A stretch of 64,000 bases of DNA from Yoonia litorea. GTDB lineage: Bacteria; Pseudomonadota; Alphaproteobacteria; Rhodobacterales; Rhodobacteraceae. How positions within the stretch are numbered: position 1 is the first letter of the stretch; each line of letters opens with the position of its first letter. The position numbers and the translations under genes were made by a program. Below the pieces are notes generated by a model. It saw only the letters and a list, made by a program, of their open reading frames with translations, made no database searches and was not told the origin of the DNA. This document shows, in pieces, positions 7,930 to 18,419 of the stretch. The DNA is taken from the NCBI RefSeq assembly GCF_900114675.1, contig NZ_FOZM01000001.1:1674001-1738000 (forward strand), given 5' to 3'.

Positions 7930-9222
7930 ATGACCGATGGTCCAAGTTACGGCTTTGACACGCTGCAAATTCACGCTGGTGCGCGGCCTGATCCGGCAAC
8001 TGGTGCGCGGCAAGTGCCGATCTACCAGTCTACAGCTTACGTGTTCCGCGATGCTGAACATGCTGCGGCTTTGTTCAATTTGCAGGAAGTCGGTTACATC
8101 TATTCGCGCCTGACCAACCCGACTGTTGCTGCCTTGCAGGAACGTATCGCAACGCTTGAAGGTGGCGTTGGCGCGGTCTGCTGTTCATCCGGTCATGCCG
8201 CCCAGATCATGGCGCTTTTCCCGCTCATGCAACCTGGGCGGAATATCGTGGCTTCGAGCCGTCTTTACGGCGGGACCGTCACCCAGTTCAGCCAAACCAT
8301 CAAACGGTTCGGCTGGTCTGCGAAATTTGTGGATATGGACGATCCGGAAGCCGTGAAAGCGGCCATCGACGATGACACGCGTGCGGTCTTCTGCGAGGCG
8401 ATTGCAAACCCCGGCGGTCACATCACCGATCTGGAGGTCATTGCTGGCGTTGCTGACGCAGCAGGTATCCCGCTGATCGTCGACAATACCTCTGCCACCC
8501 CATATCTCTGCCGTCCGATCGAGCATGGGGCAACCTTGGTTGTCCACTCCACCACGAAATACCTGACCGGCAACGGCACGGTAACGGGTGGTTGTGTCGT
8601 CGATAGCGGTAAGTTCGATTGGTCCGCCAACGACAAGTTCCCATCACTCAGCCAGCCAGAGCCTGCCTATCATGGCCTCAAATTTGCCGAGACATTCGGC
8701 CCGCTGGCATTCACGTTCCACGGCATTGCGATTGGTTTGCGTGATCTGGGCATGACCATGAACCCGCAAGCGGCCCACTACACCTTGATGGGGATTGAAA
8801 CACTGTCATTGCGCATGGATCGTCATGTCGAGAACGCCATGAAGGTCGCAAAGTGGCTCGAAGATGATCCAAGAACAGACTATGTCACCTATGCGGGTCT
8901 GGACAGTTCACCATACTCGAAACTTGTTCCAAAGATCTGCCCACGTGGCGCCGGTGCATTGTTTACCGTCGCTGTAAAAGGTGGTTACGACGCCTGTGTC
9001 AAACTTGTGGATAGCCTCGAAATCTTCAGCCATGTGGCCAACCTTGGTGACACGCGCAGCCTGATTATTCACTCGGCCTCGACAACGCACAGGCAGTTGA
9101 CGACGGAACAACAAGAGGCGGCTGGTGCAGGCCCGAACATTGTGCGCTTGTCGATCGGCATTGAAGACGCCGACGACCTGATCGCAGACCTCGATCAAGC
9201 CCTTTCAAAAGCGACTGCATAA
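7930..9222 (+). CDS. metY: O-acetylhomoserine aminocarboxypropyltransferase/cysteine synthase family enzyme
   Basis: A 430-residue PLP enzyme of the Cys/Met metabolism family. Lys210 in HSTTKYLTGNG is the Schiff-base lysine and Asp185 in VDNTSATPY contacts the pyridine nitrogen. YIYSRLTNPT (57-66) and the substrate loop CSSGHAAQ are typical. Length and the SGHAAQ-type motif fit O-acetyl-L-homoserine sulfhydrylase, which makes homocysteine from O-acetylhomoserine and sulfide in the cytoplasm. Closely related cystathionine or methionine gamma-lyases are the alternatives. GGGAG lies before the ATG. A hairpin terminator follows directly, so it is probably monocistronic. No SAM-type riboswitch was seen in the short leader. 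Confidence 0.9.
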   Translation: MTDGPSYGFDTLQIHAGARPDPATGARQVPIYQSTAYVFRDAEHAAALFNLQEVGYIYSRLTNPTVAALQERIATLEGGVGAVCCSSGHAAQIMALFPLMQPGRNIVASSRLYGGTVTQFSQTIKRFGWSAKFVDMDDPEAVKAAIDDDTRAVFCEAIANPGGHITDLEVIAGVADAAGIPLIVDNTSATPYLCRPIEHGATLVVHSTTKYLTGNGTVTGGCVVDSGKFDWSANDKFPSLSQPEPAYHGLKFAETFGPLAFTFHGIAIGLRDLGMTMNPQAAHYTLMGIETLSLRMDRHVENAMKVAKWLEDDPRTDYVTYAGLDSSPYSKLVPKICPRGAGALFTVAVKGGYDACVKLVDSLEIFSHVANLGDTRSLIIHSASTTHRQLTTEQQEAAGAGPNIVRLSIGIEDADDLIADLDQALSKATA

Positions 9223-9232
9223 TCGATTTGGG

Positions 9233-9267
9233 ACCCGCCCTGCCCTTGGCCTGGGCGGGTTTCTGCT
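9233..9267 (+). terminator. Rho-independent terminator after metY
   Basis: ACCCGCCC (9233-9240) pairs with GGGCGGGT (9253-9260), an eight-base GC-rich stem, followed by a T-rich tract (TTCTGCTTT). It lies 10 bases after the metY stop. Confidence 0.75.
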
Positions 9268-9331
9268 TTAGCATGAAAAACGTGGGGGCAAACGCGTTTT
9301 GCCGGATAAACGATCATGCTAGACGCATCCA

Positions 9332-11695
9332 ATGACAGCCAATTTTGCGCTTTCCCTTTCGATTGAGGGTATCGACCTCTTACACCGCGCCCCTGATGGA
9401 TGGCGCGCCATCGGGCATGTCGATATCAGCAGCGAAGAACTGGACAATGACCTGGCCAATCTACGGGCCAAGGCCGCGGCTGTTGCGCCAGACGGATTTG
9501 CAACAAAGCTCATTATCCCGGCAGATCAGATCAAGTTTTTGACGCTAGATCGGGCTGAGGCCAGTCAAGCGGAAGTACATGCAGCCGTCGAGGGCACCAC
9601 ACCTTACAGCTTGTTCGACCTTGTCATCGACCATTGGTTGGCGGGCGACCAAACGCATATCGCAGCCGTAGCACGCGAGACTCTTGAAGAAGCGGAATCA
9701 TTCGCTGACGGGCATGGCTTCAGGCCAGTTGCATTTGTCGCGCTACCACCTGATGGCACATCCGAGAAAGAGGTCTTCTTCGGGCCGACTTCGATTGCCG
9801 ACGAAATACTGGGGTCCGGTCATACGATTGACCGCGCGGAACCTGCGGTCGTCACCGGTACGCGGCTAAAGGTGCGCCCTGCCCCGGCAGAGACGGCAGA
9901 AATGGCCCATGCATCTGCCTCCAATGTTCAAGCAACGCTGTTCAAGCCAAGCTTGTTTGATGCGATCATCCCTGAAACACGATCTAGAACTTTCACAGCC
10001 CGCCGCCCTGTCGCGGCGGCACCCCTTGTGGCCGAGCGCGCGCCGACTGTCGCGGCACCAGCCACAGTTGGACCAGCACCTGTTCGTCAACTGGGCGTCC
10101 AATCGACGGTCAACCCGAAACTGGTCGCTGCTGGGATTGGTATCGCCGCCATTCTAGGCATTGCCGTCTGGGGTGCTTTGCCATCCTCTGAGCCAGAGGC
10201 GGTTGCCGTCGCCCCATCGGAGGTCGTGACGGCCACTGTTGCATCTACGCCAACCGAAAGCGCAAGCGTCGAGGATTTAATTGCCGCAATACCGCCTGAG
10301 GTCGGCACGCAAGAGATCAGACCGCTTTCAAGCACTGAAATCGCCGATCCACCGCGCGTTGCAAGCACAAGTGCTGCGCCTGTTGATCGCGCGGCACCAC
10401 AGATCATTGCAGAGGCAGAAATAGATGCATTGCCTTTGCCACCGCAACTGCCTCCGCCCCCGCCATCAGAGATTGCTGAGGATAACAGTGCTTTAAGCAC
10501 CGCACCACGGGTTGATGTGGGCCGCGTCGCGACACCAGACGAAGCGCGGGCATTCTACGACGCAACCGGTGTCTGGTTGCGCGCACCGCGCTTCTTTGAC
10601 GAACCGTCAGGTGCGATTGCACTCGGTTTCACCCCACCCGCAAGCACTGAAACTTACAGCGCAGCCCAATTGCGCCCCGACTTTGCGCGGACGAGTGAGC
10701 CCGAAGTGGTCTTTGTTTCACCAACCAACCCGCCCCCTCCAGAGGCTGTGTTCGAGCGTGATGAGGACGGGTTCGTGCGAGCCACACCAGATGGTGCGGT
10801 GACACCCGACGGAGTCATCGTGTTTGCCGGGATTCCAGACTTGCCACTGGCGGGCCCACGTCCTGAGCTGAGCGAAGAGGACCTCGCCCGATTTGCGCTT
10901 TTGAACGAGACACCTGACGGCGTTGTCATTGTCCCGGGACCCCCTGAGGTTATTCCACCACTCAGGCCCAATGATCTGGTCGTTGAAAACGCTGACACGG
11001 GAAGCTCCCCCACTGAAGAAAGCGCAGAGTTACCGCCAGGCAGCGTGGGTCTTGCAGCGCTTGAACTGCAAAACACCGGTAGCGTCGCGCTGGACAGTGA
11101 AACCGTCGAAGCAGGCGCGGACGCCGACCTTCGCCCCCAATTGCGGCCCAACGGGCTGTCACCGACCACGGTCGGTGCCCAGTCCGATTTGACAGATATC
11201 CTCGAAGGAGTGGTGGCAGCAGACGCGACGCTGCGGTTTGACAATAGTACAAATCTTGCCGTCACGTCTTCGGTGCGGCCTGCAGATCGTCCGGCAACTC
11301 TGGAACAGGCCGCAGCACGCGTTCTGGCACAGCGCACGGCAGAAACGCTGACGGCAGCAGCAGCCTCTGCCCAGCGCACACCGACGCCTGAGCAACCTCC
11401 AGCCGCATCAGAGGTCGCCGCAGCTCCTGCACCCCGTACGACTGGGCCTGTGCCAGGCGGCGTCGCAAGAGCCGCCACAATCGAGGATGCGATCCGTCTG
11501 CGCGACATCAATCTGATCGGCGTCTACGGCCGGCCCAGCGACCGGCGCGCACTGGTGCGCCTCAGCAACGGCCGCTACGTGCGTGTGGAGGTAGGCTCTG
11601 AACTTGACGGCGGTCAGGTGGTCGCCATCGGTGATGAGGCGCTGAACTACGTCAAGCGCGGTCGGACCTATGCAATCGGGCTGCCTGACAGCTAG
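9332..11695 (+). CDS. Large single-pass membrane protein with PilM/GspL-like N-terminus and PilP/GspC-like C-terminus
   Basis: 787 residues. Residues 1-160 (NFALSLSIEGIDLLHR, VDISSEELDNDLANLR) resemble the cytoplasmic actin-like half of PilM/GspL assembly proteins. One hydrophobic helix lies at about 264-283. A very long Pro/Ala/Glu-rich disordered segment runs to about 715. The last 65 residues (INLIGVYGRPSDRRALVRLSNGRYVRVEVGSELDGG) resemble the periplasmic beta domain of PilP/GspC, which docks onto secretins. This suggests an envelope-spanning scaffold with inner-membrane topology N-in, C-out. No other pilus or secretion genes are adjacent. The start lacks a good ribosome-binding site. The domain links are by motif resemblance and are moderate. 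Confidence 0.65.
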   Translation: MTANFALSLSIEGIDLLHRAPDGWRAIGHVDISSEELDNDLANLRAKAAAVAPDGFATKLIIPADQIKFLTLDRAEASQAEVHAAVEGTTPYSLFDLVIDHWLAGDQTHIAAVARETLEEAESFADGHGFRPVAFVALPPDGTSEKEVFFGPTSIADEILGSGHTIDRAEPAVVTGTRLKVRPAPAETAEMAHASASNVQATLFKPSLFDAIIPETRSRTFTARRPVAAAPLVAERAPTVAAPATVGPAPVRQLGVQSTVNPKLVAAGIGIAAILGIAVWGALPSSEPEAVAVAPSEVVTATVASTPTESASVEDLIAAIPPEVGTQEIRPLSSTEIADPPRVASTSAAPVDRAAPQIIAEAEIDALPLPPQLPPPPPSEIAEDNSALSTAPRVDVGRVATPDEARAFYDATGVWLRAPRFFDEPSGAIALGFTPPASTETYSAAQLRPDFARTSEPEVVFVSPTNPPPPEAVFERDEDGFVRATPDGAVTPDGVIVFAGIPDLPLAGPRPELSEEDLARFALLNETPDGVVIVPGPPEVIPPLRPNDLVVENADTGSSPTEESAELPPGSVGLAALELQNTGSVALDSETVEAGADADLRPQLRPNGLSPTTVGAQSDLTDILEGVVAADATLRFDNSTNLAVTSSVRPADRPATLEQAAARVLAQRTAETLTAAAASAQRTPTPEQPPAASEVAAAPAPRTTGPVPGGVARAATIEDAIRLRDINLIGVYGRPSDRRALVRLSNGRYVRVEVGSELDGGQVVAIGDEALNYVKRGRTYAIGLPDS

Positions 11696-11791
11696 AGACT
11701 TCGGACTTTCGGTCTGCCCCCCTTTCAAACTGAAGTCTGGCCGTTAAGGTAGCGAAGTGGTGTTACAAAGCGATGGCTGACAGGTAAGCTG

Positions 11792-13675
11792 ATGGAAAGC
11801 TTCCTTTTTCAAGCGACAATTTACCTTGGTGCCGCCGTGATCGCGGTGCCGCTTGCCGCGCGGCTTGGTCTGGGGTCTGTGCTGGGATACCTGTTGGCAG
11901 GTATTGCAATTGGCCCGCTGACCGGTCTTGTCGGCACTGAAACAAAAGACCTCCAGCATTTTGCAGAGTTCGGCGTCGTGATGATGCTATTTCTCATCGG
12001 ACTGGAGCTCGACCCGCGTGCTTTGTGGAATATGCGGCAGCGTCTTTTGGGTTTGGGCGGGATTCAAGTTCTTGGAACCACGTTTGCAATCACACTCGGT
12101 GCCCGTCTCTTCGGCTATGAATGGGGAACGGCGATTGCAATCGGGATGATCTTTGCATTGTCTTCGACGGCTATCGTCCTCCAAACCCTAAGCGAAAAAG
12201 GATTGGTCAGAACAAGCGGCGGACGGTCAACATTCTCGGTGCTTCTAGCTCAAGATATTGCTGTGATCCCGATGCTTGCTCTGCTGCCGCTGCTGGCGCT
12301 GACACCGGTCCTTTCGCTGGCCGAAGATGGCTCAGTCGTCAGAGCCGCAACCCAGCATGACGACGGGCACCATGCGGCAATCAGCCTTGTCGAAGGACTA
12401 CCCAGTTGGGGCGTCACCTTGGTGACGCTTGGTGCTGTCGCAGCCGTTATTCTGGCAGGCATTTTTCTGACACGGCCAGTCTTCCGCTACATCCATCACG
12501 CCCGACTGCGGGAGATGTATACGGCCCTTGCACTGCTCATGGTCGTCTCAATCGCTGTGCTGATGCAAATGGTTGGCCTTTCCCCCGCTTTGGGAACATT
12601 TCTGGCAGGGGTCGTATTGGCAAACTCGGAATTCAGGCACGAGCTTGAAAGCGATCTTGAGCCATTCAAGGGATTGTTGCTGGGGCTGTTCTTTATCACG
12701 GTCGGCGCAGGGATAGACTTCAATCTGCTTTGGTCAGATCCGTTTGGGATCGTTGGGTTGGCCTTGGGCATTATGTTGGTCAAGGGACTCATCCTTTTTG
12801 CATTGGCAACGGCCTTCAGGCTTCACCGCAAGGATCGCTGGCTCTTTACGTTGGGCTTGGCGCAGGCCGGCGAATTCGGTTTTGTCCTGATATCGTTCTC
12901 ATTACAGCAAGGTGTTTTGACGGATGCATTGGGTGGACGCCTTTTGCTTGTGATCGCTTTGTCCATGCTGATCACACCGCTGCTGTTTATCGTCTATGAG
13001 TTGTTGATCCGCCGCATGTCAGATGGGGACGACGAAGAACATGATGAAGTTGATGAGCAAGGCACGGTGATCATTGCGGGGATCGGACGCTTTGGGCAAA
13101 TCGTGAATCGTCTGGTCCGTAGCGCCGGATTTGACACTGTTGTTGTCGACAACAGCCTCGCCACCGTGCAGATGATGCGCAAATTCGGATTTCGCGGCTT
13201 CTTCGGCGACCCCACACGGCCTGACCTGTTGAAAGCGGCAGGCCTTGAGGATGCCCGCGTGCTTGTTGTCGCGATTGACGACAAATCCAACGCGGTGAAG
13301 CTTGTCCGCTATGCCCGCAAAGCGCGGCCTGACCTTCATATCATCGCGCGCGCCAGAGACCGCGTCCATGTCCATGAGCTATACGACGCCGGAGCTGACG
13401 ACATCGTCAGAGAGATGTTCGATAGTTCACTGAGGGCCGGCCGGTACGTGCTGGAAAACCTCGGCCTGACGGAATTTGAAGCCGCCGAGGCCGAACAGGC
13501 ATTTTATCAACATGACCGGACCGCGCTCAGGGAGCTTGCAGAACTCTGGAAGCCAGGGGTCCCTGTCAGCGATCTGCCAGACTACGTGGCACGCGCAAGA
13601 GAGTTGAATAGCTCGCTGGAAATGGAGTTGTCCGCGCGCCAGCAGAATGCCGAACGCGCGAAACCAAATGATTAA
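11792..13675 (+). CDS. Monovalent cation:proton antiporter-2 (CPA2) family protein, KefB/KefC-like
   Basis: 627 residues. About twelve hydrophobic helices fill residues 1-400; within them [20 protein letters not shown] is the signature KefB/C transmembrane 4-5 region with the acidic residue of the transport site. After an acidic linker ([14 protein letters not shown]) a Rossmann RCK/TrkA-N domain begins at about 425 ([17 protein letters not shown], GxGxxG) and would bind NAD(H) or another ligand to gate transport. These proteins exchange K+ or Na+ for H+ across the inner membrane, and Kef members respond to glutathione adducts during electrophile stress. The gene overlaps the convergent cobT stop by four bases. 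Confidence 0.92.
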   Translation: MESFLFQATIYLGAAVIAVPLAARLGLGSVLGYLLAGIAIGPLTGLVGTETKDLQHFAEFGVVMMLFLIGLELDPRALWNMRQRLLGLGGIQVLGTTFAITLGARLFGYEWGTAIAIGMIFALSSTAIVLQTLSEKGLVRTSGGRSTFSVLLAQDIAVIPMLALLPLLALTPVLSLAEDGSVVRAATQHDDGHHAAISLVEGLPSWGVTLVTLGAVAAVILAGIFLTRPVFRYIHHARLREMYTALALLMVVSIAVLMQMVGLSPALGTFLAGVVLANSEFRHELESDLEPFKGLLLGLFFITVGAGIDFNLLWSDPFGIVGLALGIMLVKGLILFALATAFRLHRKDRWLFTLGLAQAGEFGFVLISFSLQQGVLTDALGGRLLLVIALSMLITPLLFIVYELLIRRMSDGDDEEHDEVDEQGTVIIAGIGRFGQIVNRLVRSAGFDTVVVDNSLATVQMMRKFGFRGFFGDPTRPDLLKAAGLEDARVLVVAIDDKSNAVKLVRYARKARPDLHIIARARDRVHVHELYDAGADDIVREMFDSSLRAGRYVLENLGLTEFEAAEAEQAFYQHDRTALRELAELWKPGVPVSDLPDYVARARELNSSLEMELSARQQNAERAKPND

Positions 13676-14682
13676 CCGTCGCTGACGCCTGCTTCGGCAA
13701 AGGTTGCCATGCCTGAATGGCAAGCCACCGCGCCTTTAAGCACGCCGATTGCCAACGCTGCACCCGATCCCTCGCCCAGACGCAAACCGAGGCTCAAAAG
13801 CGGCTCCTTGCCGATGGCGTCAAGCAAACGGCGGTGTGCGCCCTCGGCGCTGAGGTGTCCGGCAACCGTATGATCAAGTGCGCCATCTGCTGCTTTCGCC
13901 AGACAGCCTGCTGCGGCACAGCAAATAAACCCATCGAGGAGCACAGGGATGCGGTAGTGTCGGGCGGCCGCGATCGCACCCGCCATAGCAGCTAGCTCTC
14001 GCCCACCAAGGCAGCGCAGCGCCTCAAGCGGGTCATCAACCCTGTGGCGGGCCAGCCCTTTTGCGACAACGTCTGTCTTGCGCTGCAATCCCGCATCATC
14101 CACCCCGGTGCCGCGCCCGGCCCAGTCTGCGGCGTCGCCGCCATACACCGCTGCCGCGACCGCTGCCGCCGCGGTCGTATTGCCGATGCCCATTTCACCG
14201 GTCACAAGCAAGTCGGCTTCAGGATCGACGGCATTCCAACCTGTTTGCAGCGCGCTGACGCATTCGTCTTCGCTCATCGCCGGATGTTCGGTGAAATCCG
14301 CTGTGGGGGTGTCGAGATCCAGCGGATAAACATCCATCTTTGCGCCAAACGCCTTGGAAAGCTGATTGATTGCTGCACCACCATGTTGAAAGTTCGCAAC
14401 CATCTGCACAGTGACTTCGGCAGGAAAAGCCGAAACGCCTTGGGCGCAGACCCCATGATTGCCGGCAAAGATCAAAACCTGTGGATTGTCGATTGTTGGC
14501 CGCGGGGTGCCGCGCCAGCTGGCATACCAGATTGCAAGGTCCTCCAAACGGCCCAAAGCACCAGGAGGTTTTGTCAACTGGCCATTGCGATCCTGTGCAG
14601 CGGCCAACGCCACCTGATCTGCATCAGGCGCTTTGAGGAGCGTGTCCCGAAAGGTGGAGAGTGTCGTAAATGGCGCTTGCAT
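13672..14682 (-). CDS. cobT: Nicotinate-nucleotide--dimethylbenzimidazole phosphoribosyltransferase
   Basis: A 336-residue CobT (CobU in Pseudomonas naming). It transfers phosphoribose from nicotinate mononucleotide to 5,6-dimethylbenzimidazole, giving alpha-ribazole phosphate for the lower loop of cobalamin. Visible signatures are [19 protein letters not shown] near residue 33, the loop [18 protein letters not shown], and the C-terminal [12 protein letters not shown] segment that carries the catalytic glutamate. Length is normal for the family. It is divergent from cobS and convergent with the antiporter gene. With cobS it completes nucleotide-loop assembly of vitamin B12. Confidence 0.95.
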   Translation of the reverse strand: MQAPFTTLSTFRDTLLKAPDADQVALAAAQDRNGQLTKPPGALGRLEDLAIWYASWRGTPRPTIDNPQVLIFAGNHGVCAQGVSAFPAEVTVQMVANFQHGGAAINQLSKAFGAKMDVYPLDLDTPTADFTEHPAMSEDECVSALQTGWNAVDPEADLLVTGEMGIGNTTAAAAVAAAVYGGDAADWAGRGTGVDDAGLQRKTDVVAKGLARHRVDDPLEALRCLGGRELAAMAGAIAAARHYRIPVLLDGFICCAAAGCLAKAADGALDHTVAGHLSAEGAHRRLLDAIGKEPLLSLGLRLGEGSGAALAIGVLKGAVACHSGMATFAEAGVSDG

Positions 14683-14759
14683 CGTATCCTCGCTGGGGTC
14701 AGTCTTTGGCCCTGTTTAACCGAGGCATCGGCAATGAAAAGGCCACAAAGGACCGCATC

Positions 14760-15521
14760 TTGATCGAAGACGACAAACGACTGATTGATCGTGTGGACCT
14801 GCCCGCAGCCATAGGGCTTCTGACACGTTTGCCCGTCGTCATTGACGGTGATCGCGCAATGGCACGGGGTGCCGCTTCGGCTTGGGCCTATCCATTGGTC
14901 GGGGTCATCATCGGCACAGTTGTGGCTGGCATCGCGGGTATCTTTATGTGGCTCGGCGTTCCGCCTTCAATCACTGCCGCACTCGCCTTGGCTGGCGGGA
15001 TTGTCGTGACAGGTGCCATGCACGAGGACGGACTTGCCGATAGTGCAGACGGGTTGTGGGGCGGTTGGGACAAAGCGCGCCGCCTCGAAATCATGAAAGA
15101 CAGCCGGATTGGCGTTTACGGCGTCGTCGCGCTCGGATTGTCTTTGCTGATCCGCTGGTCAGCTCTCGTCGCGATTATTGGCACGGGCAATACATGGATC
15201 GCATTGATCGCGACAGGTGCTCTCAGCCGGTCAGCGATTGTGGGTGCGATGACCCTGCTGCCACACGCGAGGCGAGATGGTTTAAGCAAAAACGTCGGGC
15301 GCCCGTCGCAACAGACCTTTTGGGTATCTGCCGGTCTCGGCGCCTTCTTTGCGTTGATCACAGGTTTCCTAGGCCTGATCTTTCTTGCCGCTCTTATCAC
15401 CGTCATCTGCGTGATGATTGCAAAGGCAAAGATCAACGGTCAGACGGGCGATATCCTCGGGGCGACCCAACAGATCGCCGAAATGAGCATCCTGATCGCA
15501 ATTGTCGTCAGCGTCACCTGA
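14760..15521 (+). CDS. cobS: Adenosylcobinamide-GDP ribazoletransferase (cobalamin synthase)
   Basis: CobS joins alpha-ribazole (phosphate) to adenosylcobinamide-GDP at the inner membrane, the last step of cobalamin assembly. I place the start at the TTG at 14760, preceded by AAAGGA at seven bases, giving 253 residues that begin IEDDKRLIDRVDLPAAIGLLTRLPV like other CobS proteins; the frame extends to an ATG at 14670 inside cobT but that extension has no CobS similarity. The acidic active-site segment is MHEDGLADSADGLWGGWDKARRLEIMKDSRIGVYG, with about six hydrophobic helices around it. The partner cobT is divergent. No cobalamin riboswitch fits in the 77-base gap. Confidence 0.92.
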   Translation: MIEDDKRLIDRVDLPAAIGLLTRLPVVIDGDRAMARGAASAWAYPLVGVIIGTVVAGIAGIFMWLGVPPSITAALALAGGIVVTGAMHEDGLADSADGLWGGWDKARRLEIMKDSRIGVYGVVALGLSLLIRWSALVAIIGTGNTWIALIATGALSRSAIVGAMTLLPHARRDGLSKNVGRPSQQTFWVSAGLGAFFALITGFLGLIFLAALITVICVMIAKAKINGQTGDILGATQQIAEMSILIAIVVSVT

Positions 15522-15526
15522 GACGG

Positions 15527-16596
<1,070 letters not shown>

Positions 16597-16688
16597 TCAG
16601 CGCCCCTCGCCACCCCCAAAACGAATGGCGGCAGATATGAGGGGTTCGGCTGAACTTTGGATGCGGATAAGCAGTTAAAACGCCGATA

Positions 16689-16722
16689 ATTGAAAAGGGC
16701 GACCCCTGAGGGTCGCCCAAGA
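16689..16722 (-). terminator. Rho-independent terminator after degP
   Basis: GGGCGACCC (16697-16705) pairs perfectly with GGGTCGCCC (16710-16718) across a four-base loop. Read on the minus strand it is followed by TTTTC, 20 to 50 bases past the degP stop. Confidence 0.8.
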
Positions 16723-16741
16723 AAATGCACGGACGTGAGCC

Positions 16742-18217
16742 TTACTCTTCCAAAGGCAGCGCAACAAAGCGTGGATCACCACCCCGGCGAACGAGCAACA
16801 GGATCGACTTCCGTCCCGCTTCGGTTGCCGCTTCAATCCGCGCTTCAAGATCAGCAACAGTTGCAACAGCCTGCTGACCAGCCTCAGTGATCACGTCACC
16901 CTCAAGCAGGCCTTTTGATGCGGCTTCGGAGTCAGCGTTGATGCCTGTGATCACCAGACCGGTTTCAACCGTGATTGAGTACTGGTCAACAAGCTCAGGT
17001 GTGATTTCTGAGAGTGTCAGCCCAAGAACTTCAGCCGGTTCAGGCTCGGCGGTATCGTCAGATGCAGGGAATGCAACGGCCTCTGATGTCTCCCGACGAC
17101 CAAGTACGACGGTGAGGTCTTCCATGTCGCCATCACGCAAGACTGCAACTGGGACCTCTTTACCAACGGGCGAGTTACCAACGATCCGGACCAGCTCGCG
17201 CGTATCTTCAATCTCGATCCCGTCGAAAGTCAGGATAACGTCGCCAGCAACCATACCGGCATTTGCGGCAGGTCCCTCAGGCACGTCGGTCACCAAAGCA
17301 CCGCGCGCTGTATCAAGCCCGTCGATCGCCTCGACCATATCCGGTGTGACATCCTGAATACGGACACCCAACCAACCGCGGCGGGTTTCGCCAAATTCGA
17401 TCAGTTGATCGACCACGTTTGTGACAACGGCGGAAGACATTGCAAAACCGATCCCGATGGAGCCGCCGTTCGGGGACAGAATTGCTGTGTTCACGCCAAT
17501 CACTTCACCATCCATGTTGAAGAGCGGGCCACCAGAGTTACCACGGTTGATCGCGGCATCCGTCTGAATGTAGTCATCATAGGTTCCCGACAGGGCGCGG
17601 TTGCGGGCTGATACGATACCGGCAGAGACCGAGAAACCCTGGCCGAGTGGGTTACCCATCGCCATCACCCAATCACCAACGCGGGCGCCATCTGCATTAC
17701 TATCGCCAAACTCAACGAATGGCAGGTCCTCGAGGTCGACCTTCAAGACAGCGATATCTGTGTTCGGATCAGTACCTACCAGTTCAGCAGGCACCCCAGG
17801 TTCGCCACCCGGGAAAAACTCGATCAGAATTTCATCAGCGCCTTCAATGACGTGGTTGTTCGTGACGATGTAGCCGTCTTCCGAGATCACGAAGCCCGAA
17901 CCCAATGCCGACGAACGCCGCGAGCCTTCGCCAGGTCCACGATCCAGATCGTTGAAGAAATCTTCAAACGGTGATCCTTCGGGGACCAACCCCTGTGGAC
18001 CTGTCCGCCCGGCAATTGTTGTGCTTGTGGTGATATTCACGACCGCAGGACTGACTTGTTCGGCCAGATCTGCGAATGTCTGTGGCCGCGCTTGTGCTGA
18101 TACCGATGTCACCTGAAACAAGAGCATCGCCAACGCAGCGAAGAGAGTGATTACGAATGCCGGCAGCAAACGGCCTGACCGCTGCTCCCGTTGAATTGCG
18201 ATTGCCTGAGACTTCAC
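16742..18217 (-). CDS. degP: Do-family periplasmic serine protease/chaperone (DegP/DegQ/MucD)
   Basis: 491 residues from a GTG at 18217 preceded by AAAGGAG; the frame extends upstream without homology. An N-terminal hydrophobic helix (residues about 17-38, ending SVSAQA) exports it. The trypsin-like domain has His122 (TNNHVIEG), Asp154 (NTDIAVL) and Ser228 (NRGNSGGPL). Two PDZ domains follow (RRGWLGVRIQDVTPD at about 285 and a weaker one from AEVLGLTLSEI). It degrades or refolds damaged envelope proteins. It lies at the end of the minus-strand run rpiA-gor-hflK-hflC-degP, a quality-control neighbourhood typical of Rhodobacteraceae, although a terminator after hflC gives it its own transcript start. 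Confidence 0.95.
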   Translation of the reverse strand: MKSQAIAIQREQRSGRLLPAFVITLFAALAMLLFQVTSVSAQARPQTFADLAEQVSPAVVNITTSTTIAGRTGPQGLVPEGSPFEDFFNDLDRGPGEGSRRSSALGSGFVISEDGYIVTNNHVIEGADEILIEFFPGGEPGVPAELVGTDPNTDIAVLKVDLEDLPFVEFGDSNADGARVGDWVMAMGNPLGQGFSVSAGIVSARNRALSGTYDDYIQTDAAINRGNSGGPLFNMDGEVIGVNTAILSPNGGSIGIGFAMSSAVVTNVVDQLIEFGETRRGWLGVRIQDVTPDMVEAIDGLDTARGALVTDVPEGPAANAGMVAGDVILTFDGIEIEDTRELVRIVGNSPVGKEVPVAVLRDGDMEDLTVVLGRRETSEAVAFPASDDTAEPEPAEVLGLTLSEITPELVDQYSITVETGLVITGINADSEAASKGLLEGDVITEAGQQAVATVADLEARIEAATEAGRKSILLLVRRGGDPRFVALPLEE

Positions 18218-18363
18218 GGGGCAATTCTCCTTTGTCTGGGTAAATGGCAGTTTGTCTGCCTGTTCCGACGTCCATTCATTTATGTAGTGCGCAGAATTAG
18301 CAACGCCAACCTCTGACACTATTGCTCAAGAGCGCGTGATAGATTCCGTTACCGAAAGACAAA

Positions 18364-18396
18364 GAAAAAGGGCCAGCAAAGTGCGGGCCCCTTTCA
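18364..18396 (-). terminator. Rho-independent terminator after hflC
   Basis: On the minus strand GGGCC (18390-18386) pairs with GGCCC (18374-18370), extended by neighbouring G/C pairs, followed by TTTTTC. It lies 25-55 bases past the hflC stop, separating the hflKC and degP transcripts. Confidence 0.65.
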
Positions 18397-18419
18397 AGCT
18401 TTGCAGAAGAGCAACGCGC

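Noticed and set aside
10654-11511. Long antisense frame within the 787-residue membrane-protein gene
   Set aside because: Ser/Arg/Ala-rich shadow of the Pro/Ala-rich coding strand; no start signal or domain.
14683-14759. Cobalamin riboswitch between cobT and cobS
   Set aside because: The gap is only 77 bases and no B12-box-like sequence was seen.
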